Positions 16,834 to 25,276 of a stretch of DNA of 64,000 nt are shown piece after piece (the first letter of the stretch is position 1; each line of letters begins with the position of its first letter). Under the pieces are notes generated by a model, which was not told the DNA's origin, did not search any database, and worked only from the letters and a program-made list of their open reading frames with translations. The translations under genes were made by a program, and so were the position numbers. The stretch is from assembly GCF_001687365.1 (NCBI RefSeq), contig NZ_LGLV01000017.1:123920-187919 (forward strand). The letters run 5' to 3'. Source of the DNA: Pararhizobium polonicum (GTDB taxonomy: Bacteria; Pseudomonadota; Alphaproteobacteria; Rhizobiales; Rhizobiaceae).

Positions 16834-19749
16834 TCAAGCCCGCTTCATCAGCGGAAATCGCTCTTTCAGCAGCCGCTGGATCGATTCCGAGCCGATCGGC
16901 GGGCCGAAGAGGAAGCTCTGGCCGAAATCGCAGCCCATCTGGGCGAGCTGGATGGCGTCTTCCTCGGATTCGATGCCTTCGGCGACAACCTGCATCTCGA
17001 GTTCGCGCGCCATGGTGATGACCGAGCGCAGCAGGATCGAGCGTTTGTCGCTGGGGTCTCTGACCAGTGACTTGTCGATCTTGATCGTGTCGAACGGAAA
17101 GCGGGTGAGGTAGGCAAGCGACGAATGGCCGGTGCCGAAATCGTCGAGCGCCAGCTTCAAGCCGGCATCCTTCAGCTTCTCCAGCACCAGGCGTGCCTGT
17201 TCCGGGTTTTCCATGACGACGGATTCAGTCAGTTCCACCTTCACCTTGTGCGGGTCGCAATGGTTCTTGTTCAGCACCGCCCGGATATCGTCATAGAGGT
17301 CATTGTTGAGCAGCTGTGCGCTGGACAGGTTGACGGAGACGAAGATCGGCAGCTCGCCGGTCTGAATCTGCCATTCGGTCAGGTCGCTGGTTGCCTGCTC
17401 GAAGGCGAACATGCCGAGCTGGTTGATGAGATCGGAGCTTTCGGCGATCGGAATGAATTCCGACGGCGAAATGCTGCCACGCTTGGGATGTTCCCAGCGC
17501 ATCAAGGCTTCGAAACCGGCAATCTCGGCGTCCACAAGCCGCACGATCGGCTGGTAGACGAGGCTCAGTTCCTTGCGCTCGATGGCGCGCTTCAGGTCGG
17601 TCTCCAGCTGCAGGCGGTCGGTGCCCGAGGCGCGGAAGGCCGGGCGGAACGGCTCGACGCGGTTGCCGCCGGCTTTCTTGGCGCGGAACATGGCAAGCTC
17701 GGCATCATCCAGCAGCCCGGCGGCATTTTCCTGCTGATCGACCCAGGAGACCAGCCCGATGGAGGCGGTGAGGTTGATCTCGCGATTGCCGAAGTTGAGC
17801 GGCACCATGATCGCCTTGGACACCGCATCGGCGAAATCTGCGACCTTGGCAGGGTCGCGTTCCGACATCAGGATCAGTCCGAATTCGTCGCTGCCGAGGC
17901 GGGCCAGCGTGTCCTGCGGTTTCACCAGCCGCCGCAGGCGGCGGGTCAGCGCAATCAGGATATTGTCGCCGGCGGCAATGCCGAGCACGTCGTTGACCTG
18001 CCTGTAGCGGTCGATATCGATGGTGATGACGGTCGGGCGAACGGCGCTCGAGCCCGGTGCCAGCGACAGGATGGATTGCAGCCTGTCGAGGAAGATCTGC
18101 CGGTTGGGAAGGCCGGTCAGATTGTCGTTGAGGGCGTTGTGCAGCAGCCGGTCGATCGAGTTTTTCTGCTCGGTGACGTCGATGATGGTCCCGACACAGC
18201 GGATGATTTCGCCGTTGGCACCCAGCACCGGCCGGGCACGGATCGACAGCCAGTGATAGTGGCCGTCTTCGGCGCGCACACGGAATTCATGGTTCAGCCG
18301 GCCCTTGCGATGCTCCAAAAGCACATCCAGCGTGGCGCGAAACCGGTCGCGGTCGTCGGGATGCAGACGCGGCAGCCAGTTGCGGGCGGCGCCATGCATG
18401 GTGCCGGGTGAAAGGCCGAGCTGGGCGGAGATGTCGGGAATGGTAACGACGCGGTCGCGCGCCACGTCCCAGTCCCAGACGGTATCGCCCGAGCCGGTCA
18501 ATGCCAGCGACTGGCGCTCTAGATCGGAGAACAGGCCCTGGCTGTAGGCACCGCCGGCAAAGGCGTGCTGCATCACCGTAAAGCCGATCAAAAGCACGAT
18601 CAGAACAAGCCCGCCGCCAAGTGCCGGCTGGACGATGTCGTTGGAAAGCTGGCCGGTGACCGTCAGCCAGGCGCCGAACAGCCAGACGAGGATGAGCAGC
18701 CAGGCCGGCACCAGAAGGATGGCCCGGTCGTAGCGGTTGAAGCCGAGATAGGCGATCAGGATGATGCCGGCGGTGCCGGTCAGCGCGAAGGAGAGGCGGG
18801 CGATGCCCGCCGCGATGGCCGGATCGTAGATGGCGACACCGAACAGCAGGCCAAGCCCGAGGATCCAGGCGAGCGTCGCATAGCTCAGGTGCTGGTGCCA
18901 GCGGTTGAGGTTGAGATAGGTGAACAGGAAGATGACGAGGCCGGCGGCAAGGAACACTTCGGTCCCCGCCCGCCATATGCGCTCGTCGCCGGCGGTAATC
19001 GAGATCAGCTTCGACAGGAAGCCGAAATCGACGCAGATATAAGCCAGCACCGCCCAGGCGAGCGCCGCCGTGGCCGGCAGCATCGAGGTTCCCTTGACGA
19101 CGAACAGGATGGTCAGGAACACCGCCAGCAGGCCGGCGATGCCGAGCACGATACCGCGATACAGTGTGAAAGCGTTAACCGTGTCCTTGTAGGCATCGGG
19201 CTGCCAGAGATAGATCTGCGGCAGGTCGGGGCCCGCAAGCTCCGCCACGAAGGTGATGACCGAGCCCGGGTTCAGCGTGATGCGGAACACGTCCGCTTCG
19301 TCGCTCGGCTGCCGGTCGAGCGCAAAGCCTTCGCTCGGGGTGATCGACAGGATGCGCTGCGAGCCGAGGTCCGGCCAGAACAGCTTGGAATTCACCAGCC
19401 GGAAATGCGGAGCGACGATGACGCGCTCCAGCTGCTCTTCCGAAACGTTGGCAAGCGCAAAGACGGCCCAGTCGCCCTGATGGTTTTCGGCGCTGGAGCG
19501 CACCTCGATGCGCCGGACGATGCCATCGGTGCCGGGCGCCGTCGAAACCTGGAAGGCGTCGCCGCGGCCGGTATAGATTTCGGTCGTCGCTGTCAGGTCG
19601 AGCGCTGTGTCCTCGCGGGAAATCTTGACGGGCTCGGTCGCCCGCGCAGCACCGCTACCGATCAGGCAGAACGCGACCATCATGGCGCTGAGAAGCGCCA
19701 GGAGCCTGCGTGCTGACGGGAAAAGCGGGTGGCGGTTCAAAAACATCAA
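16834..19749 (-). CDS. Membrane 7TM-PAS-GGDEF-EAL protein, probable c-di-GMP phosphodiesterase
   Basis: 971 aa. A signal-like N-terminus (residues 15-37) precedes a periplasmic sensory domain (about 40-190), about seven membrane helices (195-395), PAS (415-530), GGDEF (540-700) and EAL (715-965). The layout resembles 7TMR-DISM receptors. The GGDEF motif is degenerate, LGSDEF at 619-623, and the inhibitory-site Arg is Lys (KPQD), whereas FEALMRW at 746-752 and DDFGTGHSS are intact, so hydrolysis of c-di-GMP is more likely than synthesis. Its ATG overlaps the stop of the upstream GNAT gene (ATGA), placing it at the end of the thrC-M16-GNAT run. Confidence 0.9.
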   Translation of the reverse strand: MMFLNRHPLFPSARRLLALLSAMMVAFCLIGSGAARATEPVKISREDTALDLTATTEIYTGRGDAFQVSTAPGTDGIVRRIEVRSSAENHQGDWAVFALANVSEEQLERVIVAPHFRLVNSKLFWPDLGSQRILSITPSEGFALDRQPSDEADVFRITLNPGSVITFVAELAGPDLPQIYLWQPDAYKDTVNAFTLYRGIVLGIAGLLAVFLTILFVVKGTSMLPATAALAWAVLAYICVDFGFLSKLISITAGDERIWRAGTEVFLAAGLVIFLFTYLNLNRWHQHLSYATLAWILGLGLLFGVAIYDPAIAAGIARLSFALTGTAGIILIAYLGFNRYDRAILLVPAWLLILVWLFGAWLTVTGQLSNDIVQPALGGGLVLIVLLIGFTVMQHAFAGGAYSQGLFSDLERQSLALTGSGDTVWDWDVARDRVVTIPDISAQLGLSPGTMHGAARNWLPRLHPDDRDRFRATLDVLLEHRKGRLNHEFRVRAEDGHYHWLSIRARPVLGANGEIIRCVGTIIDVTEQKNSIDRLLHNALNDNLTGLPNRQIFLDRLQSILSLAPGSSAVRPTVITIDIDRYRQVNDVLGIAAGDNILIALTRRLRRLVKPQDTLARLGSDEFGLILMSERDPAKVADFADAVSKAIMVPLNFGNREINLTASIGLVSWVDQQENAAGLLDDAELAMFRAKKAGGNRVEPFRPAFRASGTDRLQLETDLKRAIERKELSLVYQPIVRLVDAEIAGFEALMRWEHPKRGSISPSEFIPIAESSDLINQLGMFAFEQATSDLTEWQIQTGELPIFVSVNLSSAQLLNNDLYDDIRAVLNKNHCDPHKVKVELTESVVMENPEQARLVLEKLKDAGLKLALDDFGTGHSSLAYLTRFPFDTIKIDKSLVRDPSDKRSILLRSVITMARELEMQVVAEGIESEEDAIQLAQMGCDFGQSFLFGPPIGSESIQRLLKERFPLMKRA

Positions 19750-20357
19750 TCACTCGAATTCTTATGTTGCATGCCAGTTTGCGCGAGAAGGGAAAACATC
19801 AGGTGATCCCGCCATTGCCCGTTGATTTTCAGGTATTCCCGCAAATAGCCTTCGCGCTGAAACCCGGCCTTTTCAAGGAGCCGGATGCTTCTGTGGTTCT
19901 CGGGAATACAGGCTGCTTCGATACGGTGCAACTGAAGGCTCGAAAAGATGTAGGGAATGGCGAGTTTAACCGCCTGCGCCATATGCCCCTGACCGGCAAA
20001 ACGCTCGCCCATCCAATAGCCGATCATGCAGCACTGGGCGGCTCCCCGGCGGATATAGCCGATGGTCAGGCCGCCGATCAGCTGATCGTCTGCCCGTGAA
20101 ATGATGAACAGCGGCACCGCCTGGCCGGAGCCGAATTCCTGCTCGTTGCGGATGACGCGGGTGCGAAAGGCGCTTTCGGTCATCTCGTCGGCCCGCCATG
20201 TCGGCTCCCAGGGCTCGAGGAAGGCGCGGCTTTCGCTGCGCAGCCGGTACCATTGGCGGTAATCGGTTGATTTCGGCAGGCGCAGCATATGTGTCGCGTT
20301 GGCAATCTCGACCGGGTCCGGCTGCCGTGACAGAAACCGAAAGACCGATCGTGTCAT
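19746..20357 (-). CDS. GNAT family N-acetyltransferase, RimJ/RimL type
   Basis: 203 aa. Acetyl-CoA-binding GNAT fold; the pyrophosphate-binding region reads GYWMGERFAGQGHMAQAV and the C-terminal part IEAACIPENHRSIRLLEKAGF is the RimJ/RimL signature. Relatives acetylate the N-termini of ribosomal proteins, but many accept other substrates. It lies between the M16 peptidase and the GGDEF-EAL gene, overlapping the latter by 4 bp. A GC-rich hairpin (arms CCGGGCG and CGCCCGG at 20401-20423) without a T-run lies in the gap to the peptidase gene. Confidence 0.9.
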   Translation of the reverse strand: MTRSVFRFLSRQPDPVEIANATHMLRLPKSTDYRQWYRLRSESRAFLEPWEPTWRADEMTESAFRTRVIRNEQEFGSGQAVPLFIISRADDQLIGGLTIGYIRRGAAQCCMIGYWMGERFAGQGHMAQAVKLAIPYIFSSLQLHRIEAACIPENHRSIRLLEKAGFQREGYLREYLKINGQWRDHLMFSLLAQTGMQHKNSSD

Positions 20358-20444
20358 GTAAGCCTCCGCAGCCGATGGGTTGTTGCCGTATGCGAGAGTG
20401 CCGGGCGCTCGACGAACGCCCGGAGGTCGCCCATTCGAAAAGTA

Positions 20445-21743
20445 TTAACCGTTCGCAGCGCGCGCGCGGACTGCCTTGTTGGAAAGTGCACCGAGAATAT
20501 CGTCCATCGGCGCCAGCTTTTCCACCGGGCCGATCGCCGACAGTGTCGGCACCGTATCGAAGAACAGCCGCCCGGCAAGATCGGTCAGGCGTTCGACGGT
20601 AATGCCGGACAGGCGCTCCATCAGTTCCTCGTTGGGGATCGAGCGGCCGTAAAGCATCATCTGCCGGGCCATCTGGCCGGCGCGTGCGGCAGGGCTCTCC
20701 TGGCCCATCAGCAGCTGAGCGCGGATCTGGGCGCGGGCGCGGTCGATTTCCTGCTGCTCGATGTTCATCGACGACTTGCGCAGTTCATCGATGATGACGG
20801 GCATCAGCTCCGGCAGGTTCTCGCCGCCGGTTGCGGCATGAACGCCGAAAATGCCGGTATCGGAAAAGCCCCAGTGGAAGGCATAGACCGAATAGCAGAG
20901 GCCACGATGCTCGCGCACCTCCTGAAACAGCCGGGACGACATGCCGCCACCCAGGATATTGGCAAGGATCTGCGAGCAATAGAAATCACGGGCGTGATAG
21001 GCCTTGCCCTCGAAGCCGAGCAGCACCTGCGCGTCCATCAGGTCGCGGGCCTCGCGCACGTCGCCGCCGGTATAGCGGGCAACGTCGGCGACGGGGGAGG
21101 CGGCCGGCTTTTGCGGCAGGCTGGAAAAGCGGTCTTCAACCTGTCGCACAAAGCTATCATGATCGATCGCGCCGGCACCGACGACGAACATGCGGTCGGT
21201 GGTGTAGTTGCGGTCGAGATAGGCGCGGATCTGTTCGGGCGTGAAGGATAAAACCGTGTCCGGCGTGCCGAGGATCGGGCGTCCGATCGTCTGGTCGGCA
21301 AAGGCGGTTTCGGCGAATTTGTCGAAGACGACATCGTCGGGCGTGTCGTTGGCGGCGCCGATTTCCTGCAGGATGACCTGCTTTTCGCGCTGCAGTTCGT
21401 CTTCGTCGAAGGAGGATTCCGTCAGGATGTCGGCAAGAATATCGACGGCCAGCGGAACGTCGTCCTGAAGGATGCGGGCGTAGTAGGAGGTGGTTTCCGT
21501 CGATGTCGCGGCGTTGACTTCGCCGCCGACATTCTCGATCTGTTCGGCAATTTCGCGGGCAGTTCGCCGTGCGGTGCCCTTGAACGCCATATGTTCCAGC
21601 AGATGGGCAATTCCGTGCTCGTCCGTGGTTTCATCGCGTGAACCGGATTTGATCCAGACCCCGAGTGCCACGCTTTCAAGATGCGGCATATTCTCGGTGA
21701 CGACCGTCAACCCGGATTGGAGCCGGGTGCACTCAACTTTCAT
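20445..21743 (-). CDS. M16 family zinc peptidase (mitochondrial processing peptidase-like)
   Basis: 432 aa. The inverse zinc motif HxxEH is present as AHLLEHMAFKG, with the downstream Glu in the ENVGGEVNAATS region, and the glycine-rich loop ILGGGMSSRLFQEVRE is intact. This is the rhizobial homologue of the processing-peptidase beta subunit (PqqL/YmxG-like). The second of two adjacent ATGs is preferred because the GAAAGA leader sits about 7 bases upstream; the first, at 21746, is also possible. It follows thrC by about 20 bp, as in related genomes. Confidence 0.92.
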   Translation of the reverse strand: MKVECTRLQSGLTVVTENMPHLESVALGVWIKSGSRDETTDEHGIAHLLEHMAFKGTARRTAREIAEQIENVGGEVNAATSTETTSYYARILQDDVPLAVDILADILTESSFDEDELQREKQVILQEIGAANDTPDDVVFDKFAETAFADQTIGRPILGTPDTVLSFTPEQIRAYLDRNYTTDRMFVVGAGAIDHDSFVRQVEDRFSSLPQKPAASPVADVARYTGGDVREARDLMDAQVLLGFEGKAYHARDFYCSQILANILGGGMSSRLFQEVREHRGLCYSVYAFHWGFSDTGIFGVHAATGGENLPELMPVIIDELRKSSMNIEQQEIDRARAQIRAQLLMGQESPAARAGQMARQMMLYGRSIPNEELMERLSGITVERLTDLAGRLFFDTVPTLSAIGPVEKLAPMDDILGALSNKAVRARAANG

Positions 21744-21762
21744 CATACGTCTTTCTGCGTCC

Positions 21763-23169
21763 TTATTTCCGGATGCGGGCACGCTCGTTGATAAAGGTTT
21801 CAACAGCTTTAAGCTCGGCGTCAAGAATGTCGAAACGCTCCTCCCTGACCATCAGATTAGCAAGCCACGTTGGAAGCGCCGGGTCAATACCACTGGCCGA
21901 TTTTACTGCGGCCGGGAATTTCGCCGGATGCGCGGTGGCGAGCGTCACCATCGGTACGCTGGAGGTTTCATGCTTGTTGGCAACGAAGACGCCGATGGCG
22001 CTATGCGGGTCGAGAAGGTAGCCGGTCGTCTCCAGCGTCTTGGCGATGGTTTCGGCGACCTGCTTCTCCGACGCGCGGCCGGCGCGGAACACCTTGCGGA
22101 TGGATTTCAGTGCGTCTTCCTCGATCTCGAAGGAGCCGGACTGCTTCAGGTTGGCCATGGCGCCGCGCACCTTGGAGGCATCGCGGCCATAGGCTTCGAA
22201 CAACAGCCGTTCGAAATTGGAGGAGATCTGGATATCCATCGACGGCGAGGTGGTGGCCTTGACGTCGCGCATCTCGTAGCGGCCGGTCTGCAGCGTGCGG
22301 GCGAGAATGTCGTTCTCGTTGGTGGCGACCACCAGCTTGTCGATCGGCAGGCCCATCTGGCGGGCCACATAGCCGGCAAAGATATCGCCGAAATTTCCTG
22401 TGGGTACGGTGAACGAGACCATCCGGTCCGGACCGCCCAGCGCCAGCGCGGTGGTGAAATAGTAGACGATCTGGGCCATGATGCGCGCCCAGTTGATCGA
22501 GTTGACGCCCGAGAGCGCCACGCCGTCGCGGAAGGCAACGTCGTTGAACATCTCTTTGACGAGGCTCTGGCAATCGTCGAAATTGCCGTTGATGGCGAGC
22601 GCATGGACGTTGCTGGCTGTCGATGTGGTCATCTGGTGCTGCTGCACCGGAGAGACCTTGCCATGCGGGAAGAGGATGAAGATGTCGGTGCGGTCGCGCC
22701 CGGCAAAGGCGTCGATGGCTGCCCCGCCGGTATCGCCCGAGGTGGCGCCGACGATGGTGGCGCGCTCGTTGCGTTCGCTGAGCACATGGTCCATCAGCCG
22801 CGCGAGCAGCTGCATGGCGACATCCTTGAAGGCGAGCGTCGAGCCGTGGAACAGCTCCATGATGAAGGCGTTCGGCCCGGTCTGGACCAGCGGCGCGATC
22901 GCCGGATGACGGAAGGTCGCATAGGCCTCGTCGATCATCGACCGGAACGTATCGTCCGGAATTTCGCCGTCGATAAAGGGGTTGAGAACGGTAAAGGCGA
23001 TCTCCTGATAGGATTTTCCGCGCATCGCCCGGATTTCCTTCTTGGTGAAGCTCGGCCATGCCTGCGGCACATAGAGACCGCCGTCGCGGCCCAGACCCGC
23101 CAGAAGCGCATCGCAAAAACCCAGCGAAGGGGCTTCGCCCCGCGTCGAGATATACTTCACCGTGACCAT
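21763..23169 (-). CDS. thrC: Threonine synthase
   Basis: PLP enzyme converting O-phosphohomoserine to threonine, the step after ThrB. 468 aa, the long form usual in Proteobacteria. Recognised segments are MKYISTRG-like start (VKYISTRGEAPSLGF), LFHGSTLAFKDVAMQLLARL with the PLP lysine, GATSGDTGGAAIDAF and VPTGNFGDIFAGYVA. It heads a leftward run with the M16 peptidase. Confidence 0.97.
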   Translation of the reverse strand: MVTVKYISTRGEAPSLGFCDALLAGLGRDGGLYVPQAWPSFTKKEIRAMRGKSYQEIAFTVLNPFIDGEIPDDTFRSMIDEAYATFRHPAIAPLVQTGPNAFIMELFHGSTLAFKDVAMQLLARLMDHVLSERNERATIVGATSGDTGGAAIDAFAGRDRTDIFILFPHGKVSPVQQHQMTTSTASNVHALAINGNFDDCQSLVKEMFNDVAFRDGVALSGVNSINWARIMAQIVYYFTTALALGGPDRMVSFTVPTGNFGDIFAGYVARQMGLPIDKLVVATNENDILARTLQTGRYEMRDVKATTSPSMDIQISSNFERLLFEAYGRDASKVRGAMANLKQSGSFEIEEDALKSIRKVFRAGRASEKQVAETIAKTLETTGYLLDPHSAIGVFVANKHETSSVPMVTLATAHPAKFPAAVKSASGIDPALPTWLANLMVREERFDILDAELKAVETFINERARIRK

Positions 23170-23549
23170 CCTTCGTCATACGTTAGATGCCGCAGGCGCG
23201 TGCGGCGGAAATTGAACGGCACTCTACAGCGCCGTGCGTCTTGTCATGACGCGCAAAGGCCGCTGTAGCACTTTCGTCGGCGAACCGGATGTGGTTCCCT
23301 TCGCGCCAGCCCTTGGCAAGGCTGGCGGAAATCTCGGTTTTCGTCCTTGTCCGGCCATTCCAGCGCGTTCTGAAAATTTGGCGGCCCGGCTTCAGACTCC
23401 AATCGATTTTTCGATGCGTCGCTGCTATAGACCATCGCCAAGGGTCTTGAAAGGCTCAAGTTGCAGGGGCGCAAAACCGAAAAATACCTTATTTTCCGGT
23501 CAGTCACGCTCCTGCGACATCAATCGCGCTAGGCAGAGGGTCAAGTCAG
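23170..23549. other. 380-bp divergent intergenic region between thrC and the lipoprotein gene
   Basis: No gene is visible. It carries the 45-bp palindromic element at 23224-23268 and a smaller hairpin with arms GCCAGC and GCTGGC at 23305-23326. Promoters for thrC (leftward) and the lipoprotein gene (rightward) must lie here, but no convincing -35/-10 pair stands out. Confidence 0.6.
23224..23268. repeat. 45-bp palindromic intergenic element
   Basis: Outer arms CTACAGCG and CGCTGTAG flank an inner dyad GCGTC / GACGC. Elements with this outline recur between genes in rhizobial genomes. It sits 55 bp upstream of thrC. Confidence 0.7.
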
Positions 23550-24104
23550 GTGTTTGGTAAAATTTCCAGCCGTGTTCTCGGAATTTCGCTTCTCGTGGTT
23601 GTCGCGGGCTGTAACAAAACGGATACCGGCGGTGCGATCGATGCCGGTGGCAGTGCCGCAGCGCCGACGCCGGCCGTCATCCAGGGCGCCTGCCCGCAAG
23701 TCTATTTGCTCGACGGAACCGCCAATTATCGCACCTATGCCAAGGGCGCCAAGGACGATCCGACCAAGATCGTCTACCAGGCATCGCTGGCCGACACGAC
23801 CCGCCAGTGCGTCCAGAACGAAAGCCAGCTGGTGATGACTGTCGTCGTCCAGGGCCGTGTCGTTGCCGGTCCGGCCGGTGGCGCCGGCACCGTCACCCTG
23901 CCGATCCGCGTGGCTGCCACCGACGGCCAGAATACGCTCTATTCCGAACTGACGCAGTACCCGGTCGAGGTCCCGACCGGTGTCGGCACCACGCAGTTCA
24001 TCTTCACCAAGACGCAGATCACCCTGCCGGGCGGCGCGGGCAGCTTCGCCAAGGTCTATGTCGGCTTCGACGAAGGCCCGGCTGCAGGCAAGAAGAAGAA
24101 ATAA
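23550..24104 (+). CDS. Putative lipoprotein of unknown function
   Basis: 184 aa starting at GTG 23550. A lipoprotein signal with lipobox VVAGC places the acylated Cys at residue 21. The rest is a beta-rich domain with pairs such as VTLPIRVAATDG and FTKTQITLPGGAGSF, ending in a four-lysine tail. No family is recognised with certainty. The last 84 bp of the coding sequence plus 6 bp beyond the stop recur exactly at 25001-25090, across a toxin-antitoxin cassette. A strong terminator follows. Confidence 0.8.
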   Translation: MFGKISSRVLGISLLVVVAGCNKTDTGGAIDAGGSAAAPTPAVIQGACPQVYLLDGTANYRTYAKGAKDDPTKIVYQASLADTTRQCVQNESQLVMTVVVQGRVVAGPAGGAGTVTLPIRVAATDGQNTLYSELTQYPVEVPTGVGTTQFIFTKTQITLPGGAGSFAKVYVGFDEGPAAGKKKK

Positions 24105-24110
24105 GCGGGA
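24021..24110 (+). repeat. 90-bp direct repeat, copy 1 (3' end of the lipoprotein gene)
   Basis: Runs from ACCCTGCCGG to AAGCGGGA and is base-for-base identical to 25001-25090. It contains the last 27 codons of the lipoprotein gene, its TAA stop and 6 bp beyond. Confidence 0.97.
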
Positions 24111-24131
24111 ATTTTTGCTTGATCGAGAAAG

Positions 24132-24160
24132 CCGGCGCGAGGTTTCGCGCCGGTTTTTTT
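24132..24160 (+). terminator. Intrinsic terminator after the lipoprotein gene
   Basis: Perfect 9-bp stem CCGGCGCGA / TCGCGCCGG with a GGTT loop, followed by seven T. It lies just past repeat copy 1 and has no counterpart after copy 2. Confidence 0.93.
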
Positions 24161-24257
24161 GTTTGTCCTTTTGGGCGATTTGCAAAGGCGAGCCGGGAAA
24201 CCGCGCCGCGCCGCCGATCGGCGGGGCGGTCAAAAGCAGCCTTCCGGAGTGTCTTCT

Positions 24258-24530
24258 CTACGTCTTCGGCTTGGCGGCTGATTTCACCTCTCCGGTAAGC
24301 TCATCACCAGCATCAGGTTTGACATTCGGGGCGCGATCAAGGATCGCTAGGGCAGCGGCGGGATCGCCGCGCTCGGCCCGCTTCTTGAGCGTCATGATCG
24401 CGCGGCGATGACCGATTCCATCGGCGATAAACGCCGACAGCAACTGGTTCAGCGAAACATTGTCTTCCGCCGCAACCTGTTTGGCTTCCTCCATGACATG
24501 ATCTGCGAGCCGCAATGGATACGTGCTCAT
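24258..24530 (-). CDS. Ribbon-helix-helix-type antitoxin candidate of the PIN module
   Basis: 90 aa. The N-terminal part (STYPLRLADHVMEEAKQVAA, then VSLNQLLSAFIADGI) has the strand-helix-helix pattern of RHH DNA-binding antitoxins; the C-terminal tail is Ala/Lys-rich and probably binds the toxin. The ATG at 24530 is favoured because AAGGAG lies 6 bases upstream, within the end of the toxin gene. Order is toxin first, antitoxin second, as in COG1569-type PIN pairs. Confidence 0.75.
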   Translation of the reverse strand: MSTYPLRLADHVMEEAKQVAAEDNVSLNQLLSAFIADGIGHRRAIMTLKKRAERGDPAAALAILDRAPNVKPDAGDELTGEVKSAAKPKT

Positions 24531-24532
24531 GT

Positions 24533-24961
24533 TCATCTCCTTCTCGTCATTTCAGCGACGAATTCTCCCGCCCTGATGACTTTCAGTCCGAACGCCTCGA
24601 CGGCAGGATGGTGAAAATGCCTGTCGCTGCTCACGATTATGTTCGCACCGGCGGCAAGGGCGCATTCTATATATAGGTCGTCTTTCGGATCGTTCAGAAA
24701 GGGCCTGAACCGAAACCATGGAGATACCAGCCTTGCCCGGCTGAAAACGGCGTCGAGAACGGTATCGATCTCATCATGACGAACCCAGGAATTGTCTCCC
24801 AAAATTCCAGGCCGTTTCAACAGATCTTCATATTCAAGAGCAACCGCAGGCGAGACGGAAAACGGAACTTCGCCGCCTATCATCTTGCGGACAAGGATGT
24901 GGGATGCTCCGTTCGACGATCGGAAAGCCGAAAGCACGACATTCGCATCCACCACGATCAT
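24533..24961 (-). CDS. PIN-domain ribonuclease toxin (COG1569 type)
   Basis: 142 aa. The PIN acidic residues are in place: Asp5 (MIVVDANVVLSAF), Glu43/45 (ALEYEDLL), Asp94/95 (NDPKDDLYIECA) and Asp113 (VSSDRHF). The text closely follows the PIN family called putative toxin-antitoxin system toxin component. It is expected to be an Mg-dependent RNase neutralised by the small RHH protein encoded next. The two genes are tightly packed, and both lie between the two 90-bp repeats. Confidence 0.87.
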   Translation of the reverse strand: MIVVDANVVLSAFRSSNGASHILVRKMIGGEVPFSVSPAVALEYEDLLKRPGILGDNSWVRHDEIDTVLDAVFSRARLVSPWFRFRPFLNDPKDDLYIECALAAGANIIVSSDRHFHHPAVEAFGLKVIRAGEFVAEMTRRR

Positions 24962-24971
24962 GGCCTTAATC

Positions 24972-24991
24972 TGATATCACATCCGATATCA
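24972..24991. promoter_or_regulatory. Operator-like repeat upstream of the PIN toxin
   Basis: TGATATC (24972-24978) and GATATCA (24985-24991) form an inverted repeat with a 6-bp spacer, and each half contains the palindrome GATATC. It ends 10 bp from the toxin start on the minus strand, where an RHH antitoxin would be expected to bind. Inferred from position. Confidence 0.55.
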
Positions 24992-25000
24992 TGTCAAGCG

Positions 25001-25090
25001 ACCCTGCCGGGCGGCGCGGGCAGCTTCGCCAAGGTCTATGTCGGCTTCGACGAAGGCCCGGCTGCAGGCAAGAAGAAGAAATAAGCGGGA
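25001..25090 (+). repeat. 90-bp direct repeat, copy 2 (orphan gene tail)
   Basis: Exact copy of 24021-24110. Here it is a tail of the lipoprotein gene without a gene body: the reading frame that ends in it has no lipoprotein sequence upstream. It marks the right boundary of the PIN/RHH cassette. Confidence 0.97.
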
Positions 25091-25105
25091 GCTTGCTCCG
25101 TTTAT

Positions 25106-25275
25106 CTCCCCCCTTGCGGGGGAGAAAGCAATTTCAACATCTTAGCTTTAGCTAAGTGTTAGAAATTGCAAGAGAGGGGCTTATTGTGAGCGGCAACAGC
25201 CCCCTCACCAACAAAATCTAACACTTAGCTTCAGCTAAGATGTTGATTTTGTATCCTCTCCCGCAAGGGGAGAGG
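25106..25275. repeat. Composite inverted-repeat element (mosaic palindrome)
   Basis: Two 27-bp palindromic units, 25136-25162 and 25218-25244, are reverse complements of each other at 25 of 27 positions; each has a TTAGCT...AGCTAA core. Outside them lie C-rich/G-rich hairpins at 25106-25124 and 25255-25275. No gene is encoded. It begins 15 bp after the second 90-bp repeat and ends at the stop of the HAD gene. Confidence 0.85.
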
Positions 25276-25276
25276 C

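Noticed and set aside
21490..23268. Long plus-strand reading frame of 592 codons opposite thrC and the M16 gene
   Set aside because: It is antisense to two well-recognised genes, has no family resemblance and reflects high G+C codon bias.
24776..25084. Plus-strand 102-codon frame ending in the lipoprotein tail, as a gene
   Set aside because: Its first part is antisense to the PIN toxin gene and only the last 27 codons match the lipoprotein; it is an effect of the duplication, not a separate gene.
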